Below, one piece after another: positions 1-15,000 of a stretch of 64,000 nt of DNA. Below the pieces are notes generated by a model that worked only from the letters and a program-made list of their open reading frames with translations, was not told the DNA's origin and did no database searches. Origin of the DNA: Xiamenia xianingshaonis (lineage in GTDB: Bacteria > Actinomycetota > Coriobacteriia > Coriobacteriales > Eggerthellaceae). The stretch's first letter is position 1, and each line of letters starts with the position of its first letter. A program made the translations under genes and the position numbers. Location: NCBI RefSeq assembly GCF_017945865.1, contig NZ_CP072829.1:124001-188000 (forward strand), read 5' to 3'.

Positions 1-3000
1 TCGGTGTCCTACCAAGTCGAGCAGACGCCGGCGACGCGAGAGCTGAGCTGCAGCCAGAAAGAGCATGGGCACGGTGATGCTTGCTACACTGACAAGGCGC
101 TGACCTGCCAAGATGCCGAGCACACCCACGACGATAGCTGCTATATAGCCGTTCCGGCCGTCATGGAAACCAAGACGCTGCAAGCTGTCGACGGCCCCAT
201 TGACGTGACCCCCGGCACGGAGCAGACGCTTACGTTCGGCCTGGGTGCCGAGGAAGACGCCGGCACCGTTTCGGTCGAGAAATTCCTGCAGCCGGCCAAG
301 GAAGAGCCTGCTGACCACAGCGTGTCCGTCGCTTCGGACGACCATCTGTGTTCTATCAGATTCTTGACCGGTCCCGAGACCGCTTATGACAAGAAGACGC
401 ACGACGGCAAGGATATTGATCCTGGCCTGACCGCCTACGGCATCAGCGACTGCTACCTGAGCCGCATCGACTTCAACTACAACAACATCGAGCCTTCGTG
501 GTGCCCGGATTACACGGACAACAACAAGATGGCCGCCACCGCCAACAAGAGCCGCGTCGATGCGCCGGGCGACGCCTTGGGCGAGCTGGTCGTCACCGCC
601 ACCGGTCGTACCGACTGGTACAACTCGGTCGGCAACACCGCCTCGTACGGCAATCGCTGGAACGGCACTGCCGGCTACTACGGCTACAACAACGACTCCG
701 GCCATTCCTATGGCACCAACGAAACCCGCACCCCCTGCGTGCTGCCCTATGTGACCACCTATACCTATTACAGCTACAATCGCGGATTCAACTATTACTA
801 TCCGCACACCAATCTGCTGCACGCTCGCTTGGCGCTGCGCCAGGTGGGCGCCTTCGACACGCGCGGCACCATGGACGGCACGGTGAAGGACGTCAACAAC
901 AGCTACGCTACCAACGTGTGGGGCAACGCAGGCGAAACCAACAAGCTGCGCTATTACGATGCCGTGCGCTCCTGCGCCGCGCTGTCGGTGGCGCGTCCGG
1001 CCATGGAAACGCACGCCTACGTGCGTTACGGCAACGTGGACAATTACACCGGTGCCAAAGTCAGCGACTCCACGGTCAACGACGGTGATCGCGCCGAGGT
1101 CACCGTGCCTTATGGCAAGACGTTCAACTTCTGGACCACGCTGCGCAACCAAAGCAGCGTCTCCAAGCTGGACGACACCGACGTGACCATCGACTTCCCG
1201 GTCGAATGGGAAGTCGACATCAAGGCCGACAAGACTCTGGGCGAGAAGCAGCTCAACGGCGCCAAGATCGTCAATGGCAAGATCAGCACGTACACGGGCT
1301 TCCACGCTATCGACTATCGCATTTCCGGTGCCTATATCGCCACGTTCCCGGCCGACAAGATCGGCAAGATTCGCATCTTCGGCTACTCGCCGAAGCAGAT
1401 CAGCGCGGGGGTTCGGCAGGAGAATCCTGGTGCGAAGCTGAACGTGCGCAAGCTGGTGCTGAAGCCGTACTACGAAGGCGACCGTCTGGCCGGCTTCGAG
1501 CTGGACTACACGACCGGCAAGCAGGCCCTCGACCCCACGACCGTGCGCAGGTTCCCGCTGGAAGCCAACGGCGACTTCCACCTGACCGAGCGGCAGGTGG
1601 TGCAGCTGGGCATTCAGGTGCCTACGCAGTTCCAGCTGTGGGGTTGGAAGGACATGCAGGAAGACCTGTTCCAGGGCGACATTCCGCAGGCCACTGAGAC
1701 GACCACCGTCCTGTCTCCATCCATTGAGAACCAGAAGATCCACATCAAGGGCTTTACCGACAATTACTTCGAGTCGCAGCGCACCATCACGGTGACCACG
1801 GCCAACCATTTGGATTGCTTCCGCGATGCTCCTCTTGACCTGCCGTCCATTTCCGAAGGCGGCAAGTTCTCGAACGGCGAGTACATTTTCAACAACGCGG
1901 AGGACGACTACACCATCTCTCGGCGGGATCGTTCGCTCTACTTCGTGTCGAAGATGTACTACGACGTGGTGGCTCGTTCGGCATACGCTGACGTGTTGAG
2001 CGGCACGCCCGTTGAAGAACCCGACAGCAAGGTGGACGAGCGCCCGGTGACCGAGCGCGCCGTCACTGACCTGAAAGGCAATCCGGTGGTGTTCGAAATC
2101 GGTCCCGATCCGGACGTCATCAAGGAAGGCGACGTCGATTCCGACGGCAACCGGCTTGAACCGACCGTGTTCTACAAGCGCGAACTGGACGTGAAGCCGG
2201 CCCAGCTGAAGGTCACGGAAAAGAACCTCGAAGACCCGACGAAGCCCGACAGGGTGTATGTCTCCGAGATCGAATTCAAGCGCAACGACGAAGGCGCCGT
2301 TGCCGCCATCCAGTACATGGACGTCGTCTATAACGAACAAGGCGAAGTCGTGGCGAAGACCGCGAAGGGCGAGTTCATCGACGTTGTGCAGTCGGTGGAC
2401 GAGCACGGCGTCATCACGCTGACCAGAGCCGCCGATCCCCACGAGGTGCTGGGCGTGTTCCTGCTCACCGAAGAGAGCGGCAGCAGCGATAGCGTGTACA
2501 AATATATCGAGATCCCGCAGGCAGACGCGTTGTCTGCGCAGAATAGCGGCACGCAGCTGTACATCAAGAAGGACGACAAGTTCCTAGAGGTCAAGCTGGT
2601 CGAATACACCGAAGCGGTCGCCGGCGAGAAGGAGGACGAAGAAACCGACGACAACGAGACCGATCCCAAGTCGAAGACCACGTTGCGCTACTGGATCAGC
2701 GACAAGCTCGTCATGGACCAAATCGCCAACGAGACGTCGACAGACGCGAACAACAAGCCTCTGGTCGACGAACATGGCAAAGTCATACTCTTCGAGAAGA
2801 ACACCGCGAAATGGATGCTGCGCAACGAAGGCTATGACGTCATTGTCAGTTACGCCAGCAGCGATCCGGTGTACGACTCCGATGCGTATGACGCGGACGG
2901 CAACTTGAAGGAAGACGCGAAGCCTTTGAGCGCGGCCGTGCCCGAGGGCTGCGTCATCAGCGTGACGCCTCAGTCCAACGGCGGCGAGAGCAGCAGCAAT

Positions 3001-6000
3001 GCGGTGAGCGTGGTCGTTTCCACTGGTCCGACCGTTGTCAAGCCCGAAGTCGACCCGAAGGATCCGCAGCAGGTCGTGGGCATGCTTGCCACCGAGGCCA
3101 CTGCGAAGCTGGTCGAATGCGACTACGAGGTGAAGGCCGACGGCATTACGTACGTGTACAGCGACGAGGTTGAGCAGAACAAGGTCATTTCGATTAAAGT
3201 GATTATGAAGCCCACCTATGAGCCTACCGTGAACGGCGGTGAAACGGTTCTGGACGACAAGGGCCAGCCCGTCATGCAGAAGGTCTCCAACGGTCAGGTG
3301 GAGTTGGTCGTGTCGCTGGGCAAGGATCACTTCAAGGACATCCGCGCGCTTATTGAGAACGATGCGAGCACGGCCGATATCAAGAAGGCGCTGAATGAAG
3401 CCGGCTACAACATCAGCACCGTTGAAGAGGTGTACAGCGACGAGGTCGAAGCGGGCCGGGTGCTCGAGGTTGGCTTTGACGACAATGGCGCGAAGGCTCC
3501 CTATGTCATCGATGCGATCGCCGGTGTTCCGTTCGGCTTGGATCAAGGCAAGAAGAGCGAGTACGAAGCGGCGGTCGAAGCTTACGAAACAGCTGAGCGA
3601 GAATATGCGGAGTGGTTCGAACGCACGCCTGCGGATGGCCTGTTCGAGGGGCCGGTCGACCCGACTGGAGCGCTAGTACCAGAAAACGACTTGGTACTGT
3701 ATGTGAAGCGCGGTACGTCGCTGGTGAAGCTCGTCGAAGTTACCGACGAGTACGGTGCGGCGTACCTTGTGGCCGAAGACACCCTGCAGGACAACAACGA
3801 CCTGCCGCATGCCGTCCAAGTGAAGCACAAGGTGAACGGCGTCGACACCCCGGCGTTTGTCGATTCCACCAAGCTGCAAGACAAGAACAACGCCGACAAC
3901 ACGTTGATCGCCGTGACGCAGCACGTTGTGGAAGACGCCACGGGCTACGTGGATCAGAGCAGGCTGGAGGCTTCCCCCGCCGATACGACCGGCAAGTGCG
4001 AAGTGACCGTCAGCGAAAGCGGCGTGGACAAGACCTACTACGTCGGCCAGACCGACATCCTGGACACGATTCCTCAAGGCGCTGTCGGCGTCACCTTCGT
4101 CGAGGTGTCCTATGTGGACGAGTATGACGTGACGCGCTATGTCGACGGCGTCGACCTGCGCCTGGACGCCACTGACGGCAACTTGTTTGCTGTGACGGTG
4201 CCCGGCGGCGCCAGGAAGTACGTCAGCTATCAGGACGCCGACCTGTCCACCTTCGACAAGGACGACGAAGGCGTGCTGTTCTTCGACAAGAACGGCAATC
4301 GCGTCGAGGCTGGCAAGGGCACGCTGTTCGCAACGGTCACGTTGCCGGTCGACAAGGTCGACAAGGACGGCCAGACGGCCTACGAAGCGACGGTGGCCGA
4401 CGGCGGCGCCGGCCAGAAGAAGATCATCGCCCTTGAAAGCGACGAAAACGGCCGCAAGGTGTATCGTGGCGAGGACGGCCGCTTCATCGTGGAGGTTGAA
4501 ACGAGCATCGACGGCACGACGTCGGTGTGCTACGACAAAGACGGCGTTCCGACGTACTTCGCCGGTCCGAGCAAGAAAACGAAGGTCCAGGGGATCACCT
4601 ACAAGCTGGCAGACGGCACGGTGATGGTCAAGGACGTCGACTTCCGCATCGACGGCGACAGCAACACGGACGGCAAACCCATTTACACCGACATCCGCGT
4701 GGGCTCTTCAACGGAGAACCAGACGATCGAGCTTGTCCCTGAAATCGAGACGCGCGACGAATATTCGTTCACCCTGCCGGTCGAGGTGACCGTGCAGGTT
4801 GGCGGCGGCGTGCGCACCTATGTCGACGCCGAGGGCAATCCGGTGACCATCGAAACCGACGCCGAGGGCGACTGCCTGTACGACTCGAAGGGCAACCGCG
4901 TGAGCGCCGCCGGCTATTTTGCGAGCCGCGACGAGAACGGCCGCATGATCGTGCGCTCCGACGACGGCACGCGCGTCTATTACGACAAATACGGCGAGCT
5001 GGTCACCATGGCGGACGAGGAAGCGGGCACGTGGTCTGAAAACGCGCCGGAGGAAGTTGGCGACAGGCCGGAAAACACGCTGTACCACCAGGCCGGATCG
5101 AACCGCTGGTACGACTACCGTTCTGATGGTTCGGTGGTGCTGGGCGACGACGGCCTGCCGGCCAAGCTGGACGTTCCGGGCACGTACGACGGCACCGAGC
5201 CTATCCTGTATCAGTACAAAGACAATGGCGAGTTGGAGCTTGACGCCAACAACAATCCCATCCCGAGGTACACCTATGTCTACACCAGCGCCACCGGAGA
5301 CAAGGCGCTGTACACGACCGATCTGACGGGGCCCTTCTTCGTGAAGACCGATGCGGGCGCGTTTGAGCAATACGACTCCACGAAGCACGGCGACTTCGTG
5401 ACGAAGTGGCAGGTTGAGCCGTCGCCGTCGCGCCTGGTCGCCGGCGACGTGAAGCTGGTTGTTTCGAAGGGCCGCCACCCGGGCAGCATTGAAGCCGACG
5501 AGTTGGCGAGCGACTACCGGGGCAAGACGCTGGACGAAGCGGTGCGGGCTTTGCAGGAAAAGGGCTATGAGGTGAACTTCACCTATACGGGTGAAATGCC
5601 CGATGGCAAGTCTGTTGAGAAGCAGGTACTGACAAAGGACTTGGTAGAGTATGCGTCTGAGGATCAGAAAGCCCAGATGCTGGAAGTCACCGCCACGGTA
5701 AACGACGTCAAGAGCACGTTTTATGTGGACCTTAACGGCGTTGTGAAGGATTACCCGGTCGCCATGTACGACGTCGGCAAGCTGCCCGAAGGCGCGAAGC
5801 CGCAAGACTACACGACGGTCACGTATGCCGAAAAACTGGTCGCCCAGCCAGGCGAGATTCCTGCAGGCGTCACGCTGACGATGGACAACGTCGAAGGCGA
5901 CGGCGTGCGCGGCGAGCTGTGCGACGACGATTCGCTGTACACGCGCGTCCCCGCCGGCGACGGTGCGGAAGAGAAGCTGGTCGGCCTGGTCGTGCGCGTC

Positions 6001-9000
6001 GAGCGCAACGGCGCATACAACGAGGAAGACCGCGACCATCCCGGCGCCGTGACCATTTACGTGGCCGCTGGCAACACTGAAGAAAAGATTCGCGCCGACC
6101 TGTTCAACTCGGTCATCGGCATGTCCAAGGACGAAGCCGTTGCCGTTCTGGAAGACGGCGGCTACGAGGTCGACGCCGTGTTCGACTACAGCGACAGCCC
6201 GGCTGCCGAAGGCGGCGCGGCTCCGCTGTATGCGGCAGACACGGTCATGGCGGTTTCGATCGTTGAAACCGCCACGGTCGTCGACCAGAAGAACAACGAA
6301 ACCACCAACGAGAGCTTGGTGAGCGGCGACCAGGTGAGCACGCAGCTGAAGAAGGTCCGTCTGCAGCTTTCGACCGGCAACGTGTCGGGCGGCAGCGGCG
6401 ACAACGCCATCACGCTGGTGGTGACCCAAGGCACGGGCGATGCCGCCACGACTTCTGAGGTGAATTACACCACCAAGAAGGATGAGAACGGCACCATCGT
6501 TGCGGTCATCGCGCCGAACAGCGTGAACGAAATCCCGGTCACCATCGTCAACACGGACGCCGGCACCGAGGTGCGCGACATGAATGGGTATCTGATCGGC
6601 ATTGTGAGGGGCACCGAACCGGACAAGCCGAAGCTCGTTGCCGATACCTCTCAGGTGCTGAAAGCGCCGGCGGAGCCCACGCGCTTCACCAACTACACGG
6701 CAGGTTCGAACGATTCGCATCATTCGGGCCATAGCGCTTGCTGGGGCAACTCGGGGAACCCGGAAGGTTCGGGCACGCTGTCCATCGGCTACAAGGGCCA
6801 GGGCTCGTACCTGATGGACTTCCGTCAGGTTGACACCACGCCCAGTTCGCTTGGCGCGGTCACTCCCGCCTATCCGGAGGACACCTACTTCATGGAGCAG
6901 GGCAACTCCACCTATTACTACAACCGTTGCACCACCTGCTATTCCAACTGGTGCTACCACGACAAGACCACGCACTGGATCTACGGCATGCCGTTCGGCA
7001 TTGGCACCGGCCGCTACACCGACCAAGGCACGGCGCTGTCCTACATCAATGCGAATCGCAATGCGCTGGGCAACATCAACAAGACCATCGCTCCGGCCAA
7101 CGGGTCTACCTTCGACCAGAAGAACAACATTCGCAGCATCTATCACTATCACTGGGGCTACTACAACCAGTACCACAATCACTTCGACTACCCGGGCGGC
7201 ATGGAACGCTACAACACGGTGGGTTCCTATGGCTACAACACCGGCGCTCGTTTGGAGATGGTGCAGGACCTGTCGAACGCTTCCAACAACGGGTTTGACG
7301 CCTACTACCTGAAGATCAAGCAGCAGGCGCTGCCATACCTGAACAAGCTGACGGTGAACTACAGCGACGGCGCCAAGCTGGAGCTGACGGGCGACCAGGT
7401 GCGTAAGGCGTACATGGACGCTCTGCCGAAGAACCGCGAGCTTGAAGACGGCAAGCTTCCCCAAGACCTGAAGCCGGGCATGTCGGTGCAGGTCGACAAC
7501 GAGGGCTTCTACTACTTCCGCATGAACCTCATGAAGACGCAGAAGACCGAGCAGGCGGACGGCAGTAAGGTCGAGGTGCGCATGCCCTCCAAGGGCGAAG
7601 GCAATGACGCCTACGGCCTCACGCCTGAAAACAACTATCGCATCCATGAGGTCAGCTACGGCGACATGTCCGACGACGCTTACCGCGACACGTTCAACGA
7701 CTACTCCATTGGCACGCCCGAGTTCAAGGTGACGCAGATCATCTACGACGTGACCATCAACCAGGGCACGCTGGGCGACAGCGGCATGCCGCTGCGTCCG
7801 GACTATGGCCAGTGGATTCCCGACAACCTCAGCCCGGGTTACGGCAACGACTGGAACAATGCGTTGTCCTATGAGGTGACCGGCCGCTTCACGAAGAACA
7901 GCGTGGAACCCACTTCGACCACGCGCGTGAGCATGACCATCGGCGGCGAGTACTCCAAGTTCTCCGACGAGAACAAGATGTACGAGCATCAGCCCGTTCA
8001 GCGCTACGATGCGCCGGGCGCCGCTGGCAACTATGCCAGCCAGGATGACAAGACGCGCGGCTCGTTCGGCTACCGCAGCTTTCACCGCACCGGCGGTTGC
8101 TGCGACACGCGTTGGTGGCACAGCGGTTGCGGCTGGCACGGACATCACGTGCACTACTACACCTTCGACGAAGGCAAGATGCGCCACCTGCAGACGTCTT
8201 CGGCCTTCAACGTGGTGGAAAGCCGCAACTACCTTCAGAAGTCCGTCGAGCGCGACCTTGGCTCGCTGGGCGTGAACGGCCAGCATCACAGCAACGACAA
8301 CAATTCCGACCAGAAGATCTATGGCGGCGACGAGGGCTACTTCATGTCGCTGTACCGCTACCCGGCGGGTTCAAACAGCACGGGCTATTCCGACCATGAC
8401 TACCGTCCGTGGGGCAACTACATTTCCGCGGCTGATCACATGCGCGTCAAGGACGAGCTGCCTACCGTGTTCCCGCACAAGGACCTGGAATACTACGGTT
8501 ATGTGGGTACCGGCCTGAAGTTCTATCGCACGCAGGGAGACAAGTACGTCAAGAATGGCAACCCTGATTTGACCAGCGGCATGGCTCAGCTGACGAAGTC
8601 GAACATCTGGGCTCACTTGAACCCGATGACCAACTACGCCAAGGCCGAACGCAACGACAACTACCAGAACGTGTTCATCACGCTGCAAACTACCAAGTGG
8701 AAGGAAAGCGCCGACCTGATCAACAACCCGAACGGTTGGATGAAAGATCCTACGCCGTGGACGCTGACGGACGCGAGTCCGAAGGGCTATGTGGACGGCA
8801 CGAAGACCATCCGCATCCGCCCCGACGGCATGTACATGGTCACGTCCGAAGTGCTGGCGGCCGACTACACGATCAATGAGCAGACTGACATCGAGGTGAA
8901 GTACCTGACCGCCAACGGCCTGGAGAACGGTTTGTCGTTGCTGAAGAGCGGAGGCTACAAGGCCAACGCTGCCCAGTACAAGACCTACAAGTACTACAAG

Positions 9001-12000
9001 GCCGACGGCACGCCCATGCTGGAAGGCAAGGCGGGCGAGAAGGCCTATGTCGAAACGAAGATCAACCAGCACTTGGAGCCCATTACCGACCAAACGCCGG
9101 ACAAGCACAGCCCCGGCCTGTACTATCTTTTCACGAAGGGCTTGGACGCCAACGGCGACGCGGTCATCTACTTCAAGCGTCCGTACGACTACACGCCTGA
9201 ATTCATGGAGGCCCAGTACTGGACAAAGGCTCCTGTCTACACCTATACGAAGAACGTTGTCACCGGCGGCTCGGCGGATCTGACGCTGGCGAGCGATGCA
9301 GACGATCCGGCGACTGCGGACGAAATCGAGCTGGAAACCGACCACCAGCCCATCACGCTGTACTTCCCGGATGGCGAATTCGTGACCAGCTATACGCTGG
9401 ATCTGGGCCCCTACGGCGGCGACGCCGACGCCACGTCCGAGACCATGCGCGCCTACGACGGCGACGCCGGATCGGGCCAGCAGGTCTCTGACTACGTGGT
9501 GCTGGGCCGTCCTTACCTCTTCAAGGGCCAGTCCAACCCGCTGTACAAGGCGAACAGCACGGCCAAGGAAACCAAGGACCAGTCCTACATCGACAACGCG
9601 CTGTCCATCGGTCGCGTGCTGTACAGCCACTACTACGACGCTGCCGACACCGCCACGGGCGCCAGCACCAATCAGCTGAAGGAAATCGCCAGCTCTGACA
9701 AGTCGCTGTACAGCTATAACAACTGGACGATCTCCCCTGGCGCGCGCAAGGAATGGAACTATCACGGCTATGCGTACCGTTGGGTGCCGCGCAACTCCGC
9801 CGTTGATACGGCCTGGCAGGTGGGCTACAAGGTGGCCTACGGCTACAAGGCCAGCATCCAGACCGAGAACAACGGCCAGATGACGCCGAACGCGCGCGGC
9901 GTCAATCCTGAAAACTATCGCAGCCGCAGCTACTACAACGGCGGCTGGTATACCGTGTATGGCAGCACGTCCACTCCGGAAGAGAGCACGTACAACTACG
10001 AAACCACGACGACCACGCGCAACTACGAATCGAAGACCGACGTCAAGAGCATTTGGGACTACGGCAACGGCGATGCCGACGACAACTTGACGCCCACGCG
10101 CGCGACGTACGAAGTTCGCTTCCAGAACCGCAAGGACATGACGAGCAGCGACATCGACCATCAGCGCGCCGCTCACTTGACTCGCGTAACGCTGAAGTCC
10201 ACGTTCAACGACCCCAACAATTGGCAGAACTCGGGAAATCCGACGTATCTGGTGCCGACGGGCGACATCTTCCGTCTGCAGAACGTGTACGTGCCGGCCT
10301 ACCTGGTGAAGAATCCGAAAGATCTCGAGGTGTGCGAGCACCACGACGACCGCACGTGCATCAGCTACGAATACACGCCCATGGTGAAGAAGACCACCAA
10401 CGAGGGTGGCGTGACGGTTGAAACCTGGGAAGAGTGGGACGGCGATCGCCAGATTATTCGCGGCGATGACGGCGTCGACTACCAGTACACGGTCGAGCCG
10501 GACAAACCGGGTCGTCAGATCTTCCTGACCGTTGCGCAGGACAACTACACCAAGGACGACAACCAGTATATTCCGGCGCTTGCCTGCTCCGACAACCATG
10601 CCCGCATCGGAGAGAATGAAAAGGCGTTCGTGCGGGTGCTGAACGAAAAAACGGTTGATGAAACGACGAATCGCCCGATCGAGCGTTGGGAATACATACC
10701 GTATGTCGGCGAGTACAAGATCGACAATCAAAACCATTTGCTGGCTGCTTCTGGTGAGTACAAGGATTACCGGATTTTCACGGCGCCAAAATCGCTGGTC
10801 GACAAGTATGATCGGTTCACGGACGATTTCGTACTTGAGAGCGAGAGGATCGGTACGGTCTATACCGAAGCCACGGGCTATACGTACCCCGCCACCTATG
10901 TGGACGACGACGTGTACACCGTATACACGCGCACTGAGAAGCAGCCGGCTGAAAACGGAGAGGTCGATCCGAACGCTCCGAAACAGTATGAATATCACTC
11001 ATACTCCGGCAAGCGCCAGGTGATCAACGGCATGCAATACACCGTGCCCGAGCCTGTTGAGTCGACGGACGGAAATCCGAATCCGCCGATGCCCGAAGCC
11101 GAACCGCTGTACTATGCGCACGAAAATGCCGATGCGCAGGCAAATGCCAAGCCGCTCAAGGCATACCAGGCCAAGGAATGCGAGCAGTGCATGAACTGCA
11201 ACGGCAACTGGTTCCGCGCCACCACGTTCACCTTCGCCTACCTCAACCACAAGGGCGAGAAGAAGACCTTCGAAACGACGTGGGACGCGCTGGTGGGCGA
11301 TGGCTCCAATGGCCGCGTGCATGGTCCCTACAGGATCGACGACAGGGCAAACATCGTGTACGAATCTGGCCAGCCCGTGTACGATCCGAAGGGCGACTAC
11401 GTCATCGACTTTGAAAGCTTCTTCCGTGAGTGCACGGTAGAGAAGTTCCAGTGGGTCGATGCGAACGGCGCCTACAAGGGCGAGGCTTCGTCTGCCGATG
11501 CCACGGACAAGCCGGAGGGTGCCGTCAAGGTTATGCCGTATTACGAGCATCCGACCATCCAGAGCACGCCGAAGGAACCGGGCGAGCAGGCCGAGCCGCT
11601 GTCCTTTGCTACCTACAAGGCCACCGACTCCACCAACACGAATACCATTTCGGGCTTCGCCAACGTGCAAGAGGTTGACCACACCTACGCCAAGCCGGTG
11701 TTTGTCAGCATGGAGCTCACGTTCGTTGCCCCGAACGCCAGCCGTCGCTTCCCGGCGACCATGCTCGACTCTGGCCAGTGGCTGACACGCGCCTCCGAAG
11801 TGAACCTCAACCGCGACGCCGACAGCCGCATTCCGATTGACGAGAACAACAACCTGAACTATGCCTGGAAGTACGACGGCGTCTTCGCCGACCGCGTGTA
11901 CGACACCTATCAGAGCGCAAAGGCCGCAACGCACACCTTGACCAGCGACAACGTGCTGCCGGCCGGCGCGGAGGGCAAGGAAAACGCCGGCAAGTGGGAT

Positions 12001-15000
12001 TACTATTCCACGCCCACGTTCGGCAAGCAAGCCGGTCGCTATGACGGCGCCGACTCGCGTCACGTGCTGGATGTTTCTGTCAGCTCGAAGGATCCCAACA
12101 CCAACAAACTGAGCGAGTACCTGGACGAGACGGCCGCCTATCGAATCGCTCACAAGATCGGCACCATGGACGTGTCCATGGTGCGTGGCCGCAAGCTGTA
12201 CGAGCCCAATGAGCCGCTGCAGTACGGCACGAGGACGGTGGACAACGCGAGCCAGCCTGTCGAGAAGGACACCGTGTTCGCCTATGACGCCGACGAAGTG
12301 TCCATGACCAGTCCGTTCAGCTACAGCACCGACCCGGTCACCGGCAAGCCCATCAACGCGAGCCACGACATTCCGGACGGCGCGCTGTACGCCGGCGACT
12401 ATGTGGAATACCAGCTGTATGTGGGCGCCGCGCTGAATTCCATGCTGCCGCTGCAGCACGTGGACGCGCGCTTCAAGGTCGAAAAAGGCCAGCGCATCGT
12501 CGGGTGGGAAGTGCTGACGGACCCGAACAAGGCTGAACACGAGTTCACCGATGCGAAGAACGGCACGCACAACTCGTCTGACGGCCAGCTGAACACCGTG
12601 GGCACCACCGTGAACGCGGTGACCCTCGGCGTGACCGCTGACGACGGCAGCGTAATCTACAACACCATCAAGGACGAAGGCACCGTTGAGGCCACGCTGA
12701 AGAAGAGCGACGACGGGATCACCGGCTTCACCTACCAGCAGGACGGCAAATCGGTGTCGGTTGTCGTGAATAAGTCGAAGAAGCTTAAACCATCGGGCCT
12801 GACCATGCTGTTCGACGCAGCTGACAAGGTGGTTGGTATGTTCGGTAAACCTACTTGGTCGCAAGACAATACCGAATTGCCGACGCCGGTTGTGCTTGAG
12901 ACTGAAGGTGACGCCAACACCGTGTACATGGTCATACCCGGCGTCACGGCCGACCCTGAGGAGAAGGCTGCCGTCACTGCTACGTTGCTCGACGGCGACA
13001 ACAAGATCACGATGCAGGATGCGCCGGCGTCCACCGACTTGACTCGGATTGAGCACAACCCGCTGAAAGAATACAACGACAGCCTGTCCGACGACGACAA
13101 ACGCCTGGCCACGAAGGCCGTTGCCGAAGACAAGAATCGCAACGACGGCGAATACAAGGTTTCCAACCGCCAGCTGGTGTTCTCGGTCGGTTCTCAGACG
13201 CAGCAAATCGCTGCCGGCGAAGGCGTGTACATCCGCGTCATCACGCAGATGACCGACGAGTGGGAAGCTGCCGACTACAGCTCCAAGAAGAACAACGCCT
13301 TCACGGACCAGCTCGACGCGGACGCGCCGACGTCCCGCGGAAAGCAGGTAAGCGCCGAATTCACGGCAACCGCTTCGCCGCGCCACGGCTACACGCAGTA
13401 CTACGTGGAGCAGCGCGACAACAGAAACGACAACAGCGAGGAAGGCGAGTACAAGACGCTGTACGACGAAGGCTTGTACGGCCTGGTGTACCACCATCCG
13501 CTGAAGATGACCGCCAATCTGACGAACCGTCAGCAGTACGGTGCGAAGATCACGTCGAAGGTGCAGTTCTACCAGCACCGTGGCGGCAGGCACAACGAGC
13601 AGTACACCACCGCAGCGCCGGCGCTCGATGTGGTGCGCAGCGACCGTTCTCCGGTCGTAGGCCACGACGACACGGCCGGCCGTTTGGGCGGCCTGGCCGA
13701 CGGCACTGCCATGGTGGCGCTCGGCAGCAAGACGGCCCATGCCTATGACGGCAGCAACTGCCTGGCCGGCAAGATGGGCAACTGCTCCAGCAGCGGCCTC
13801 CGCATGGAGAGCAAGCTTGACAACCACGACACCGTGGCCATCAGACTCGCCTTCAAGCAGCATTCGGTGACGCGTTCCTATGCCGGCGCCGTGGACGCCG
13901 ACCAGGACGGCAACCCCATGACTGCCACCATTACCGGTCTGCGCAACCCCACGTGGCACACCAACGACATCACGGTGACGACGCGCTTTACGGAAAGCTT
14001 CGACGCCACGAACCAAATTCCTACGGGCCGCCGCATCTTCGAGGTGTATGGCCACAACATCGCTTACCCGGACAATCTGCTGGAAAACACCACGAGCGGC
14101 ATTGTTCATGACCCGCTGCAGCAGAACCAGACGACGCTGGACGATCTGAAGGGCAACGAAAAACCGGCGACCAGCCAGGGCCGCAAGAACATCAAGATCG
14201 AGTACTACGTCCCGTTCACCGAAGACCATATGAACACGGTGAACTACTCTGGTGAGGAAAAGGCCATGCGCCGCACGCAGGCCAAGAAGGCCATTGCCGA
14301 TGCGTGGAATGCTGCCCTTGAGGCGCTGAAGAAGGAAGTCGACAAGTCGTATCCGGGCAAGGATGCGTCTGAGGCGTTGCTGAACTACGCCTCCGCCAAG
14401 CGCGCCTGCACCGAAGCGGAGCAAGCCAAAAAGGCTGCCGAAACCGCAGAGAAAGACGCTCGAATCGCAGCGAGTGACGCTGCCGAGGCAGTGACCGACG
14501 CTGAAGGGGACAACGAAGAAAAGCTGACGCTGAAAGGCCAGAAGGCCGACGCTGCCACGGAGGCGAAGACGGCACAGACCGATGCTGAAAATGCGGTGCG
14601 GAAAGCGCTGCAGGATAAGAAAAACCTTGATCGCGACGCTGATCCTGAACTCTACACGCAGGCGGAAGACGATATTAAAAAAGCCGATGAGGCTTTGAAG
14701 CTGGCCGACGCCAACTGGAAGAAGGCGGAAGAGGAATCCAAGCAAGCCGATGCGGACAGCCGGCAGGCGACGGACGCTCTGACTGCCGCCCAAACGGCGA
14801 AGACCACCGCCAAGACCGCGCTGACGAATGCTGCCAAAGCGCTTGAAGACGCCGAGAGAAACCTCGAAGAGAAGCAGAGGGAGCTCACGGAGGCCCAAGA
14901 CGCCCTGAAAACGGCAATGGACACGGCGAAGGACGAAGCGCAAAGGGAATATGGTGACAAGGCAGGGGCTTCTGGTGGGAGTGAGCTGGCGAACGAGGTT

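Larger units (their letters stand above)
6661..8900 (+). other. Aromatic, His/Cys-rich beta module 2
   Basis: About 745 residues very rich in Tyr, Asn, His, Trp and Gly. It starts after a G-T-E-P-D-K-P-K linker. It holds two Cys/His clusters (6928-6975 and 8083-8160) and a Tyr/His run at 7141-7191 (Y-H-Y-H-W-G-Y-Y-N-Q-Y-H). Sheet-like strands such as L-N-K-L-T-V-N-Y-S-D-G (7339 onward) and K-V-T-Q-I-I-Y-D-V-T-I (7726 onward) suggest stacked beta sandwiches. It resembles module 1 in style. I do not recognise a named family. Confidence 0.4.

Noticed and set aside
498-1088. Plus-strand frames of 60-200 codons in frames +2 and +3 along the window
   Set aside because: They overlap the giant gene completely, have Arg/Ala/Pro/Thr-rich low-complexity translations, and there is no gap in the main frame for them to fill.
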